Made by a program: the position numbers and the translations under genes
Notes under the pieces: generated by a model
What the model saw: only the letters and a program-made list of their open reading frames with translations
Told to the model about the DNA's origin: nothing
Database searches by the model: none
Shown: positions 17,433 to 27,735 of the stretch, one piece after another
Numbering within the stretch: position 1 is the first letter of the stretch
How the letters are laid out: each line of letters opens with the position of its first letter
Assembly (NCBI GenBank): GCA_900543505.1
Contig: UQSB01000014.1
Coordinates: 1 to 44,233, forward strand
Source: an uncultured Collinsella sp.
GTDB lineage: Bacteria > Actinomycetota > Coriobacteriia > Coriobacteriales > Coriobacteriaceae
DNA: 44,233 bases
Direction: 5' to 3'

Positions 17433-17590
17433 GGGTTCTCGCTTTCTATGTATGGGGCGCCCCGCGACGGGGCCTTAATCTACGTGAGCTGTCCCACGAT
17501 AGCGCAGGAACGGCGCGGTGTGGAGCGCGTTTGCCCAGTTCAAAAAGAATGCGGATGCCGAGTGAGTGGGCGGCGTGGGCTGCGAACAGG

Positions 17591-18478
17591 CTATGAGCTG
17601 GGCGCAGAGACTGGATCCCATGCAATAAATGCCCAACGGACCTTGCGGACGTGGTCGAGCATGTAGCGTCCCTGCGGCACACCCTTGGAGCCCGGCTCAC
17701 CGGCATGGGGATTCTCGATCATGTGTTGGGCGATGTAGTCGCGCAGACGGTCGACCTTATCCTCGTTGCCATGCTCAAGCATGCGGGAAAAGTCCGCCAC
17801 GCCCGCTTCAAGACTGTCGAAGGTATCGCGACGCGGCGATTCAAAGTACGTGACCTGCGGCAGGGCACCCATCTGAATGAGGATGTTGAAGGCGTACACA
17901 AAGCCATTACTGCAGGTAACCGAGGCGCCGATAGCGTTCATCAAGTGCAGATCATAGCGCGGGCTGGAGTTAGCGACCATCGTGACAGCACAACGGCGAC
18001 GAGCCGTACGGTCGAGCTTGGCAAGCGCACCTTTTAGGTCATTTGTGGTGACGGAACGACTGGCAAAGGCAACATCCACAGTCTTGGCAACCGGCCCAAC
18101 CAAATCCCAATCATCGTCCCAAGCAAGCTCAAGCGGCGTAATGCGATCTTCGAGCCCATAGTACTCAATGCCAGCATCAAGCGTGCCCAACATGGCAGGG
18201 GAAAAGTCAGCAGCAATCACAGGATGCCCAGCCTGAGCAAGCGGAATAGCAATCGACCCAGCCCCGCACCCCATATCGAGTACCGACTCGCTGGGCTCAA
18301 GCGCCAGCAGCTTTATAAAATCCCGAGCATAAGGGGCAGTCTCCAACGGCCGAAAATGCCGAGCCCTTTTATCCCACTCAAAAGAATCGTCAGCCCGCCG
18401 CCGATCAGCTTGCAGACGCATCCACTCCAGATTCCAATCTGTGGAAAGCAGCTCAGAACGATTCTCCCCATCAGCCAC
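17591..18478 (-). CDS. Class I SAM-dependent methyltransferase
   Basis: A 295-residue soluble protein with a Rossmann methyltransferase core. Motif I is VLDMGCGAGSIAIPLA, followed by VIAADFSPAML with its acidic residue after strand 2. I start at the GTG at 18478, preceded by AGGAGG; reading further upstream would translate a terminator hairpin and give a false signal-peptide-like N-terminus. The substrate is not evident; the N-terminal segment (LSTDWNLEWMRLQADRR) and the later FESPRRDTF region are typical of the UbiE/type 11-like proteins common in gut anaerobes. It is followed by yhbY on the same strand. Confidence 0.88.
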   Translation of the reverse strand: MADGENRSELLSTDWNLEWMRLQADRRRADDSFEWDKRARHFRPLETAPYARDFIKLLALEPSESVLDMGCGAGSIAIPLAQAGHPVIAADFSPAMLGTLDAGIEYYGLEDRITPLELAWDDDWDLVGPVAKTVDVAFASRSVTTNDLKGALAKLDRTARRRCAVTMVANSSPRYDLHLMNAIGASVTCSNGFVYAFNILIQMGALPQVTYFESPRRDTFDSLEAGVADFSRMLEHGNEDKVDRLRDYIAQHMIENPHAGEPGSKGVPQGRYMLDHVRKVRWAFIAWDPVSAPSS

Positions 18479-18497
18479 GGGCCAACCTCCTAGCAAC

Positions 18498-18529
18498 AAA
18501 AAAGCGACTCCTCCCAAAAGAAGAGCCGC
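18498..18529 (-). terminator. Minus-strand terminator upstream of the methyltransferase
   Basis: GCGGCTC pairs with GAGTCGC (one G-U) and is followed by TTTTTT on the minus strand. It lies before the methyltransferase ribosome site and so probably ends transcripts arriving from the UPF0210 gene. Confidence 0.75.
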
Positions 18530-18643
18530 AACCAGCATATATCAGAAAGAACCGATCCAACGCCAAACCGCCATACCAGCAAAGTAGGGCAGAAGCGAAG
18601 CGACTGCCAAAGGGATAGAACCCAACCGAGGGCCCGTTGTGCG

Positions 18644-18777
18644 GGAGCCCCGGGGAGGGCAAATATATAAGGTCGATCGCGAGTTCCGCACGAGCCGGAG
18701 AGCACTTAATGTGCTCTCCGTGCGAGCCAGGACTGTCCGAGCAGGCGACCTTATATATTTGCCCTCCCCGGGGCTCC
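18644..18777. repeat. 134-bp nested inverted repeat, MITE-like
   Basis: A perfect 32-bp arm at 18644-18675 (beginning GGAGCCCCGGGGAGGGC) is repeated inverted at 18746-18777. The arms combine a GC-rich outer part with an AT-rich AAATATATAAGG. Between them a second perfect hairpin, CGGAGAGCAC-ttaat-GTGCTCTCCG, lies at 18696-18720. It fills most of the gap between the UPF0210 gene and the methyltransferase. Open frames across it are artefacts. No transposase is nearby. Confidence 0.85.
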
Positions 18778-18794
18778 TCGCCAGTCCCCCTCAG

Positions 18795-20159
18795 CTAGTT
18801 CTTCAGCGAGTTCAGCGGCGCCGGGAAACGTCCACCGCGATGGGCAAGCACGGTGCCGGCGTTGGGGTTCACCGGCATGATGGGTGCACGGCCGAACAGG
18901 CCGCCGTACTCGACGCAGTCGCCCACGCCCTTGCCGATGGCGGGAATCACGCGGACGGCCGTGGTCTTGTTGTTGATGACGCCGATGGCCATCTCGTCGG
19001 CGATGATGCCGGCGATGGTCTCGACCGGGGTGTCGCCGGGGATGGCGATCATGTCCAGGCCGACGGAGCACACGCAGGTCATGGCCTCGAGCTTCTCGAG
19101 CGAAAGCGCACCGGCTTCGACGGCGGCGATCATGCCGGCGTCCTCGGACACGGGGATGAAAGCGCCGGAGAGACCGCCCACGCTGGAGCTGGCCATGACG
19201 CCGCCCTTCTTGACGGCATCGTTGAGCATGGCGAGCGCGCAGGTCGTGCCCGGGCCACCGCAGGTGCCCACGCCGATGATCTCGAGGATGCGCGCGACGG
19301 AGTCGCCGATGGCAGGCGTGGGAGCCAGCGACAGGTCGACGATGCCCTTCTCGACACCCAGGCGATGGGCGGCCTCGCGGCTCATGAGCTCGCCGGCACG
19401 GGTGATCTTAAAGGCGGTCTGCTTAATCTTTTCGGCGACTTCCATCATCGATGCGGAATCGGGCAGCGTCTCCAGGGCTGCGGCCATAACGCCGGGGCCC
19501 GAGACGCCTACGTTGATGACGGCGTCGGCCTCGCCACCGCCGTGGACGGCGCCCGCCATAAACGGGGAGTCCTCGACCATGTTAGCAAAGCAGACAAACT
19601 TGGAAGCGCCGACGGAATCCTGGTCGGCCGTGAGTTTAGCGGCATCGATGATGGTCTGGGCGGCCATAAGCACGGCGTCCATGTTGATGCCGGCGCGCAG
19701 GCTGGCGACGTTGACACTGGAGCAGACACGGCTCGTGGTGGCGAGCGCCTGGGGGATGGACTGGATGACGCGGCGGTCGGTGTCGCCGATGCCCTTCTGG
19801 ACGAGTGCGGAGAAGCCGCCCAGGTAATCGATGCCGAGCGTCTCGGCCGCGCGGTCGAGGGCATGCGCGATGGGGGTGAGGTCCTCATCCTTGCAGCACG
19901 CGGCGATCTGCGCCACCGGGGTGACGGAAACGCGCTTGTTGACAATGGGGATACCGTACTCGCGCTCGAGGTTCTCGGCGGTCTCGACCAGATGCTCAGC
20001 CGTGTGCGTCACATGGTCGTAGATCTTCGTGCACATGCGGTCGAGGTTCTCGTCACCGCAACCCATGAGCGAAACACCCATGGTGATGGTCCTGATGTCG
20101 AGGTTCTGTTCCTCAACCATGCCGCGGGTTTCCGCGATTTCTGCGGGCGTGATCGCCAT
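18795..20159 (-). CDS. UPF0210 / PFL family protein
   Basis: This 454-residue protein matches the UPF0210 (DUF711-type, PFL) family in length and in its glycine-rich conserved stretches. These include ITMGVSLMGCGDENLDRMC, AVHGGGEADAVINVGVSGPGV, VGTCGGPGTTCALAMLND, MASSSVGGLSGAFIPVSED and YGGLFGRAPIMPVNP. Start ATG 20159 is preceded by AGGAGCG; residues upstream of it read through a hairpin and are excluded. Structures of relatives resemble the pyruvate-formate-lyase fold without the glycyl-radical site, and no reaction is established (family knowledge). These genes often sit beside an ACT-domain gene; none is present here. It lies 108 bases downstream of metH, past a hairpin. Confidence 0.92.
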   Translation of the reverse strand: MAITPAEIAETRGMVEEQNLDIRTITMGVSLMGCGDENLDRMCTKIYDHVTHTAEHLVETAENLEREYGIPIVNKRVSVTPVAQIAACCKDEDLTPIAHALDRAAETLGIDYLGGFSALVQKGIGDTDRRVIQSIPQALATTSRVCSSVNVASLRAGINMDAVLMAAQTIIDAAKLTADQDSVGASKFVCFANMVEDSPFMAGAVHGGGEADAVINVGVSGPGVMAAALETLPDSASMMEVAEKIKQTAFKITRAGELMSREAAHRLGVEKGIVDLSLAPTPAIGDSVARILEIIGVGTCGGPGTTCALAMLNDAVKKGGVMASSSVGGLSGAFIPVSEDAGMIAAVEAGALSLEKLEAMTCVCSVGLDMIAIPGDTPVETIAGIIADEMAIGVINNKTTAVRVIPAIGKGVGDCVEYGGLFGRAPIMPVNPNAGTVLAHRGGRFPAPLNSLKN

Positions 20160-20204
20160 CCTTGCGCTCCTATCTGCCAAAACGAGCATAGTCTTATCTA
20201 TTCT

Positions 20205-20242
20205 AACGTGCCGCACGTGCCAAGTGGCGCGTGCGGCACGTT
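20205..20242. terminator. 13-bp perfect hairpin between metH and the UPF0210 gene
   Basis: AACGTGCCGCACG pairs with CGTGCGGCACGTT across a 12-base loop. On the minus strand it follows metH by 26 bases and may act as an attenuator or terminator, although the T-run is short. Confidence 0.6.
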
Positions 20243-20267
20243 TTGGTGCTCGGTTGTTTCCGTTGTG

Positions 20268-22826
20268 TTACTTCCCAAAGACCTCTTCGGCGATACGAGC
20301 GCTCTCGGCGGCGTCCTTGGCGTAGTAGTCCGCGCCGATTTGCTTGGCGTATTCGGGGGTGAGCACGGCGCCGCCCACGATGATCTTGACGCCCGGAACC
20401 TCGGCATGGAGCAACTTGATGGTCTCTTCCATGGCGACGACCGTGGTGGTCATAAGCGCCGAGAGGCCGACGAGCTTGATGTCACGCTCCTGCACGGTCT
20501 TGAGCACCTCTTGCGGGTCGACATCGCGGCCTAGGTCAAAGACGGTGTAGCCGTAGTTATCGAGCAGCATCTTGACGATGTTCTTGCCGATATCGTGGAT
20601 GTCGCCCTTGACGGTGGCCACGCAGATCTTGCCCTTGTCGGCGATCTCGCCGGCGGGCATCAGGCGCTTGATGGTGTCGAAGCCCACGCGTGCGGCTTCG
20701 GCCGAGGCCATGAGTTGCGGCAAGAAGAACTTGCCCTGGTCAAAGAGGACGCCCACCTCGTCGAGGGCGGGGATAAAGTGGTTGTTGATAAGGTCCATGG
20801 CGTCGTGGTCTGCCAGCAGACGCTCGGTCTCGGCAGCGATCTCGCCTTTGCGGCCCGAGACGACCATTCGACGAATCGGGTCGTCGTTGCCGTCAGTGCC
20901 GGCGGTGCCAGCAGCAGGCGCGGCATCACTCGATGCGGCCTGAGCCGCTGCCGGGTTGGCGGCGATCTTGTACGGATCGGTCCAGCCGGCATAGCGCTCG
21001 ATGTATCCGGTCGAGCCCTCGTCCTCAACGCTCAGGACGCGATAGCTGTAGACGGTGTCCATAAAGCGCTTGGAGCCCGGGTTCATGATGGGGGCGTCCA
21101 GACCTGCACCAAAGGCGGCGGCCAAAAAGACCGAGCCCAGCAGCGGGCGAGCGGGCAGGCCAAAGCTGATGTTCGACACGCCGAGCGCGCATTTGACGCC
21201 CAGGCGCTCCTTGCACAGGGACATGGCGCGCAGGATCTGCTCGGCCTGGCGCTGGTTGGTCGAGGCGGTCATGACCAGGCAGTCGATGAGGATGCGGTCC
21301 GGGCCGATGCCGTAGCGGGCGGCCTCGGCCACGATGCGCTCGGCGATGGCGAAGCGGGCCTCGGCGGTATCGGGGATGCCGCCTTCGTCGAGCGTAAGGC
21401 CGACGACGTTGGTGCCGTAGTGGGCAACCAGCGGAAAGATCTCATCCATGATCTGCTGTTTGCCGTTGACGGAGTTGATGATGGGCTTGCCGGCATAGCG
21501 GCGTACGGCGGCCTCGACGGCGGCGGGATCGGTGGAGTCGATCTGCAGCGGCAACAGCGTGGAGCCTTGGAGCTGCTCGGTGGCCTGTTGGATAATCTTG
21601 ACCTCGTCGATCTCGGGCAGGCCCACGTTGACGTCCAGGATGTCGGCGCCCTGCTCCTGCTGGCTGATGCCCTGGCTCACCACGTAGTCCAGATCGCCGT
21701 CGCGCAGGGCCTGCTGCAGGCGTTTTTTACCGGTGGGGTTGATGCGCTCGCCGATGACGGCAATCTTGTGGCCGTCGCTGGGAAGGTCCACGACCGTTTG
21801 GGCGCTCGTGACCGACATGCTGGGCTTGCGGCGGCGCGTGCTGGGCGTGTGGTTATCGATAAGCGTGCGCAAAGCGGCCATGTGCGCCGGCGTGGTGCCG
21901 CAGCAGCCGCCCACGACGCTCACGCCGTCCTCAATCATGCCAGCGACGGCCTCGGCGTATTCGGGTGCCTGGATATCAAAGACGGTGTTTCCGTCATCGT
22001 CCACGCGGGGCAGTCCCGCATTGGCCTGCACCATAACGGGCTTGTCCGTAACGGTGAGCATACGCGCGGCGAGTCCTCGGAGCTCGGCCGGGCCCTGGCT
22101 GCAGTTGATGCCCAAAACGTCGGCGCCGATGGCGTCGAGGGTGATGGCGGCGACCTCGGGGCTCGTGCCCAAGAAGGTGCGTCCGTCTTCCTCAAAGGTC
22201 ATGGTGGCAAAGACGGGCAGGTCGGAGTTCTCGCGGCAGGCGAGGACGGCCGCCTTGATCTCGGCAAGGTCGGTCATAGTCTCGATAATAAAGAGGTCCA
22301 CGCCCGCGGCGACGCCGGCGCGCACTTCCTCGGCAAAGAGGTCATAGGCCTCGTCGAAGCTGAGGGTACCCAAGGGGCGAAGCAGCGCGCCGATGGGGCC
22401 GATATCGCCGGCGACGTAGTGGGCGCCGGCCGCGCGGGCGCAGGCGACAGCGGCGGCAAAGACATCTGCCACGGTGGCGGTACCGTCGAGCTTGTGGGCG
22501 TTGGCACCAAAGGTGTTGGCGGTGATCACGTCGCAGCCGGCCTCGACGTACTGTCGCTGAATGTCGGTAATGACCTGGGGCTCCTCAAAGTTGAGCAGCT
22601 CGGGCAGGGCGCCCGCCTTCATGCCGGCGGCCTGCAACATGGTGCCCATGCCGCCGTCAAACAGCAGGTGCCCGGTGCCCTTGATGGCGGCGCGCAGGCG
22701 ATCGTCCTTAATGCGCAGATCGTCGATCGTGCGCGTCTTGTACGTGGCACCGTTGCGACGTGCGGCATCAACGGGTGCCGCCAATGCAGTGCCGTCAGAA
22801 TCATGAGTGATAAGCGGAGTAAACAT
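20268..22826 (-). CDS. metH: Cobalamin-dependent methionine synthase lacking the reactivation domain
   Basis: An 852-residue enzyme that transfers a methyl group from methyl-tetrahydrofolate via cobalamin to homocysteine. Domains in order: homocysteine methyltransferase (about 45-335) with zinc cysteines Cys242 (GINCSQG) and Cys308-Cys309 (GGCCGTTP); pterin-binding (about 350-615, IGERINPTGKK); a cobalamin cap and cobalamin-binding domain (about 650-852) with the axial His744 in GDIHDIGKN. Canonical MetH has about 1200 residues; the missing SAM-binding reactivation domain is encoded by the preceding gene. Residues about 615-650 form an Ala/Gly/Asp-rich linker. The ATG lies 9 bases after the upstream stop, with GGAGCCC before it. 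It is third in the metF operon. Confidence 0.95.
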   Translation of the reverse strand: MFTPLITHDSDGTALAAPVDAARRNGATYKTRTIDDLRIKDDRLRAAIKGTGHLLFDGGMGTMLQAAGMKAGALPELLNFEEPQVITDIQRQYVEAGCDVITANTFGANAHKLDGTATVADVFAAAVACARAAGAHYVAGDIGPIGALLRPLGTLSFDEAYDLFAEEVRAGVAAGVDLFIIETMTDLAEIKAAVLACRENSDLPVFATMTFEEDGRTFLGTSPEVAAITLDAIGADVLGINCSQGPAELRGLAARMLTVTDKPVMVQANAGLPRVDDDGNTVFDIQAPEYAEAVAGMIEDGVSVVGGCCGTTPAHMAALRTLIDNHTPSTRRRKPSMSVTSAQTVVDLPSDGHKIAVIGERINPTGKKRLQQALRDGDLDYVVSQGISQQEQGADILDVNVGLPEIDEVKIIQQATEQLQGSTLLPLQIDSTDPAAVEAAVRRYAGKPIINSVNGKQQIMDEIFPLVAHYGTNVVGLTLDEGGIPDTAEARFAIAERIVAEAARYGIGPDRILIDCLVMTASTNQRQAEQILRAMSLCKERLGVKCALGVSNISFGLPARPLLGSVFLAAAFGAGLDAPIMNPGSKRFMDTVYSYRVLSVEDEGSTGYIERYAGWTDPYKIAANPAAAQAASSDAAPAAGTAGTDGNDDPIRRMVVSGRKGEIAAETERLLADHDAMDLINNHFIPALDEVGVLFDQGKFFLPQLMASAEAARVGFDTIKRLMPAGEIADKGKICVATVKGDIHDIGKNIVKMLLDNYGYTVFDLGRDVDPQEVLKTVQERDIKLVGLSALMTTTVVAMEETIKLLHAEVPGVKIIVGGAVLTPEYAKQIGADYYAKDAAESARIAEEVFGK

Positions 22827-22835
22827 CGAGGGCTC

Positions 22836-23624
22836 CTAATGGCTGGAATAGCAGGTGGTGTGGGCGGCGCGGAAGCGACAGTGCTCGCGCATGCGGCAGA
22901 TATTGCAGGTGGGGCGGCTCTGGGCGTCGTGGACCTCGCCGTCGAACAGACCGATCACCGCGGTCACGCTCTTGGTGGGCATGAGCAGGCTGGTGGGCGT
23001 GACGGTAAGCCCGATGAGCCGCGTGGCGTTGAGCGCGTCCACGATTGAGCGCTGTGCCGTAAGCGGGCAGTCGCCGTAGCCGGGACTGAAGCGCCAGTTG
23101 CCGGCGAGTCCGTGTGCGGCGGCCGCAGCCTTGACCTGCTGGTCCATCTGCTCGACGGCGGCTTCTACATAGGCAGAGCATGCGGCGTCGAGCACGGCTC
23201 CCTCCAGGGGCTGCTGGGCTCCCGTGGTGCGCAGGCGACGCTCGGCGTCCATGCCGAGGGTGCATGCCATGAGCGCGGCAAAGCGGGCGTCTTTGAGATG
23301 TCGATAGATATCGCGACCTCGCAGCTCAACGTTGGTGCCGACCAAGCGAATGCAAGGCTCACTTTGTTCGTCCACGCCCGTGGCATCGACGGCAAACACG
23401 CGGCGCACGCCACGGGGCTCAATGTCCAGTTCCAGGCGCTCGACTACAAGCTCAATACGTCGTGACAGCTCGGGCTCAATCTGCTGGCCGCCGTAACCCA
23501 GATACCGCAGCATCTCGGCACGGTCGACACGGGGATGGTGCGCAGCATCGACACGGTAAAGCGCCGGCGACGCAAAGTCGGCCGGCACTTCGACAGCGGT
23601 TGTATCGATGTGCGGTTTTTCCAT
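22836..23624 (-). CDS. Stand-alone methionine synthase reactivation (activation) domain protein
   Basis: This 262-residue protein carries the MetH activation-domain signature RFSPGYGDCPL, which binds SAM for reductive re-methylation of oxidised cobalamin. The middle segment EGAVLDAACSAYVEAAVEQM also matches the family. The C-terminus has four cysteines in CNICRMREHCRFRAAHTTC, a spacing that could hold an iron-sulfur cluster or another metal; this extension is not part of E. coli MetH. Its ATG overlaps the metF stop (TAATG), so it is translationally coupled, and metH follows after 9 bases. The gene order indicates it supplies in trans the domain MetH lacks. Confidence 0.92.
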   Translation of the reverse strand: MEKPHIDTTAVEVPADFASPALYRVDAAHHPRVDRAEMLRYLGYGGQQIEPELSRRIELVVERLELDIEPRGVRRVFAVDATGVDEQSEPCIRLVGTNVELRGRDIYRHLKDARFAALMACTLGMDAERRLRTTGAQQPLEGAVLDAACSAYVEAAVEQMDQQVKAAAAAHGLAGNWRFSPGYGDCPLTAQRSIVDALNATRLIGLTVTPTSLLMPTKSVTAVIGLFDGEVHDAQSRPTCNICRMREHCRFRAAHTTCYSSH

Positions 23625-24496
23625 TACCCCAGGCGCTCCATAATAGTCGCGGCGATCGCAGGACGATTCATAGTGTACAGGTGCAGACCGGCGGCGCCGT
23701 GCTCCTTAAGGTCGCAAAGCTGACGGGCGGCATAATCTACACCGGCTGCCTGCAGGCTCTCGGGGTCGTTCTCGTACTTGGCGAGAATCTTGATGACGGG
23801 GGAGGGCAGCGACGCGCCGCACATAAAGACCATGCGGCTGATCTGCGACTTGCCCATAAACGGCATGATGCCCGCGGTAATGGGCACGGTGATGCCGGCC
23901 TTGTCGGCAAGCTCGCGGAAGCGATAGAAGCACTCGTTATCAAAGAAGAGCTGCGTCACAAAGAAGCTCGCGCCGGCGTCTTGCTTTTGCTTGAGGTGCT
24001 CGACCGAGAGGTTGAGATCCTCGCAGGCAATGTGGCCCTCGGGGTAGGCTGCGGCGCCCACACAAAAGCCGGCGTCGACGAGCTCGGGGATGAGGTCGCG
24101 GGCGTAGGCGTAGTCCGAGGCGGGCTTGTCGTCCTCGGTCGCGCCGGCAGGGAGATCGCCACGCAGGGCCAGGATGTTTTCCACGCCGGCGGTGCGGTAC
24201 TCATCGATCTTGGCGGCGATATCGGCGTGGGTACGGCCCACACAGGTGAGGTGCGCCACCGAGGGCGTATCGAATTCGCTCGTAATCATATGCGCGATGG
24301 GGGCGGTGGTGGCACCGTTGCCCGAGCCGCCAGCGGAACAAGTGACCGAGACAAAGCTCGGCGAAAGCTTGCACAGATTGCCTGCCACCTCGCGAGCCGT
24401 GTTGAGGGTAAGCTCGCCCTTGGGCGGGAACATCTCAAACGAAACGGGTGCGGTGCCCTGGGATGCTGCCTGCTTAAAAACCTCGTCGACGCGCAT
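23624..24496 (-). CDS. metF: 5,10-methylenetetrahydrofolate reductase
   Basis: A 290-residue FAD-dependent TIM-barrel enzyme that makes the methyl-tetrahydrofolate used by MetH. Motifs: VSFEMFPPKGEL at the N-terminus with the catalytic glutamate, VTCSAGGSGN, LRGDLPAG and ASFFVTQLFFDNECFYRF. I use ATG 24496, preceded by AAAGGAG; a reading from 24562 adds 22 residues without a ribosome site. It is the first gene of metF / activation-domain / metH. No SAM-, cobalamin- or T-box leader is recognisable upstream, although the leader is short. Confidence 0.96.
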   Translation of the reverse strand: MRVDEVFKQAASQGTAPVSFEMFPPKGELTLNTAREVAGNLCKLSPSFVSVTCSAGGSGNGATTAPIAHMITSEFDTPSVAHLTCVGRTHADIAAKIDEYRTAGVENILALRGDLPAGATEDDKPASDYAYARDLIPELVDAGFCVGAAAYPEGHIACEDLNLSVEHLKQKQDAGASFFVTQLFFDNECFYRFRELADKAGITVPITAGIMPFMGKSQISRMVFMCGASLPSPVIKILAKYENDPESLQAAGVDYAARQLCDLKEHGAAGLHLYTMNRPAIAATIMERLG

Positions 24497-24635
24497 ATCG
24501 TGCTCCTTTAGATACGTAATAGTGTGATGTGTTGTAAGGATTCTACAGCACCACTGTGTCACGGTGGAGTTTCACTCGCTATTCGGGGATACCAATCAAA
24601 GATGCCTTGCTATCGACATTCCCTATAGCAGAGCG

Positions 24636-24711
24636 GTCAATCTAGGATGGGGCTATAAAGACTGGTATCTGATGCGAAATACCAGTTAATAGAGCCCCAT
24701 CCCAAATTGAC
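24636..24711. repeat. 76-base interrupted hairpin between metF and glnA
   Basis: GTCAAT (24636-24641) and ATTGAC (24706-24711) enclose GGATGGGGCT/AGCCCCATCC and an inner ACTGGTAT/ATACCAGT helix with a nine-base loop. It lies between the divergent metF and glnA genes. A MITE-like origin or bidirectional insulator is possible. No T-tract follows on either strand. Confidence 0.7.
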
Positions 24712-24816
24712 TACCCTTAAACCATGGGGAGAGGTCTGCAATTTATACAGTTGATTGGCTGTTGAGGGCGGCAACGCCGCCGCGATGCGGTAACCTCATT
24801 GATTGGTTTCGTGACA

Positions 24817-24837
24817 GCAACATAACGGTAATGTTGC
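24817..24837. promoter_or_regulatory. Inverted repeat upstream of glutamine synthetase
   Basis: GCAACAT-aacggta-ATGTTGC, a perfect 7-bp dyad, lies 85 bases before the glutamine synthetase start. It could be a regulator site or part of the leader. The family of any regulator is unknown. Further downstream ACACCGC-ttctcac-GCGGTG makes a second small hairpin before the ribosome site. Confidence 0.4.
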
Positions 24838-24922
24838 GGAAACACGACGAGCCTAATCTATGACTCGTTCGTTAGTAATCAACACCGCTTCTCACGCGGT
24901 GCCGATACGAAGGGAGTTCCGT

Positions 24923-27010
<2,088 letters not shown>

Positions 27011-27039
27011 AGCGTAACCGACATATCGTCATGGTATTG

Positions 27040-27074
27040 AGCCGGGGTCCGCATCGCGCGGGCCCCGGCTTTTT
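27040..27074 (+). terminator. Terminator of glutamine synthetase
   Basis: AGCCGGGGTCC pairs with GGGCCCCGGCT across a short loop, followed by TTTT. Confidence 0.9.
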
Positions 27075-27130
27075 GTTTGCGAGGGACGCTTTGGAGCCCG
27101 TTTTGCAACTGATTCGCCCACGCGATAAGG

Positions 27131-27358
27131 GGCCATGGACAAAAAACGTCAAATATGAGTACTGTCACTAAACTAGTTCCATATCAAAATGGCAGTTTTT
27201 GCCGAGTTAGACCACATATGTCCAGGTATATAGCTGAGGTCGGGCCCAATCTGAGCACTAGGTCGTTGATTTGACATCTGATTCACCATCTAAAAGGCCG
27301 AATTCGCTGTTACTAAATCGGTAACAGTACTCATATTTGCCATTTTTTGCCCACAGGC
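27131..27358. repeat. MITE-like element with imperfect 47-bp inverted ends
   Basis: The ends, about 27131-27178 and 27311-27358, are imperfect inverted copies. They share a perfect core CAAATATGAGTACTGT (27150-27165, inverted at 27324-27339) and flanking A-runs (GGCCATGGACAAAAAA versus GGCCTGTGGGCAAAAAA on the other strand). The 130-base interior is AT-rich with no credible gene. With no transposase, a non-autonomous element or its relic is the best guess. Confidence 0.65.
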
Positions 27359-27376
27359 CTTGCGATGGTGCCGGGA

Positions 27377-27477
27377 TCCGCACCCTGTCGGGTTTGAATC
27401 CCGGCGTTGAGGCAGAAAAAAGCCCGTCACCGCGAGGGCAACGGGCTTCTCGATTTAAATGGTGCCCCCAGCGGGAT
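27377..27477. repeat. Direct repeat unit A: partial tRNA-Glu 3' end, terminator and T-arm-like copy
   Basis: This 101-bp unit parallels 27566-27666. It holds, in minus-strand order, the last 18 positions of tRNA-Glu (27460-27477), a second terminator hairpin (about 27416-27450) and an inverted T-arm-like 30-mer (27377-27406) that differs from its partner at two positions. It is a duplicated, truncated copy of the tRNA-Glu 3' end. Confidence 0.75.
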
Positions 27478-27565
27478 GTCCGCGTGCGGCTGGCGCCGCC
27501 CGCTTTCGCTGCGTCGCTCCGCTCCTTGCGTGCTGCGCTGGAAAACGCTTGCGCGTTTCCTCAGC

Positions 27566-27666
27566 TCCGCACCCTGTTGGGTTCGAATCCCGGCGTATGG
27601 GTAGCAAAAAGCCCGCTACCGAATTGGTAACGGGCTTCTCAGATTCTGTGGTGCCCCCAGCGGGAT
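27566..27666. repeat. Direct repeat unit B, overlapping the intact tRNA-Glu 3' end
   Basis: This is the second copy of the 101-bp unit, 189 bases from unit A. It runs from the T-arm-like 30-mer (27566-27595) through the tRNA-Glu terminator to position 27666 within the tRNA. Between the units lies a GC-rich spacer with the hairpin AAACGC-ttgc-GCGTTT (27543-27558). Confidence 0.75.
27605..27637 (-). terminator. Terminator of tRNA-Glu
   Basis: On the minus strand AAGCCCGTTACC pairs with GGTAGCGGGCTT and is followed by TTTTT. Confidence 0.85.
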
Positions 27667-27725
27667 TCGAACCCGCGATATCCACCTTGAAAGGGTGGCG
27701 TCCTTGGCCGCTAGACGATGGGGAC
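27649..27725 (-). tRNA. tRNA-Glu (anticodon UUC)
   Basis: A 77-nt cloverleaf with encoded CCA. The acceptor GTCCCCA pairs with TGGGGGC, the anticodon stem CCACC/GGTGG carries the loop CTTTCAA with anticodon TTC, and the T-arm GCGGGTTCGAATCCCGC is regular. A -10-like TATACT lies 10 bases upstream (27736-27741 on the minus strand). Confidence 0.96.
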
Positions 27726-27735
27726 AGCGGGAAAG

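Noticed and set aside
20595..23048. 817-codon plus-strand frame opposite metH
   Set aside because: It is an antisense shadow produced by GC-rich codon bias, with low-complexity His/Gly/Asp-rich translation and no start signal.
24497..24640. SAM or cobalamin riboswitch before metF
   Set aside because: The leader is short and no SAM-box or B12-box core could be recognised.
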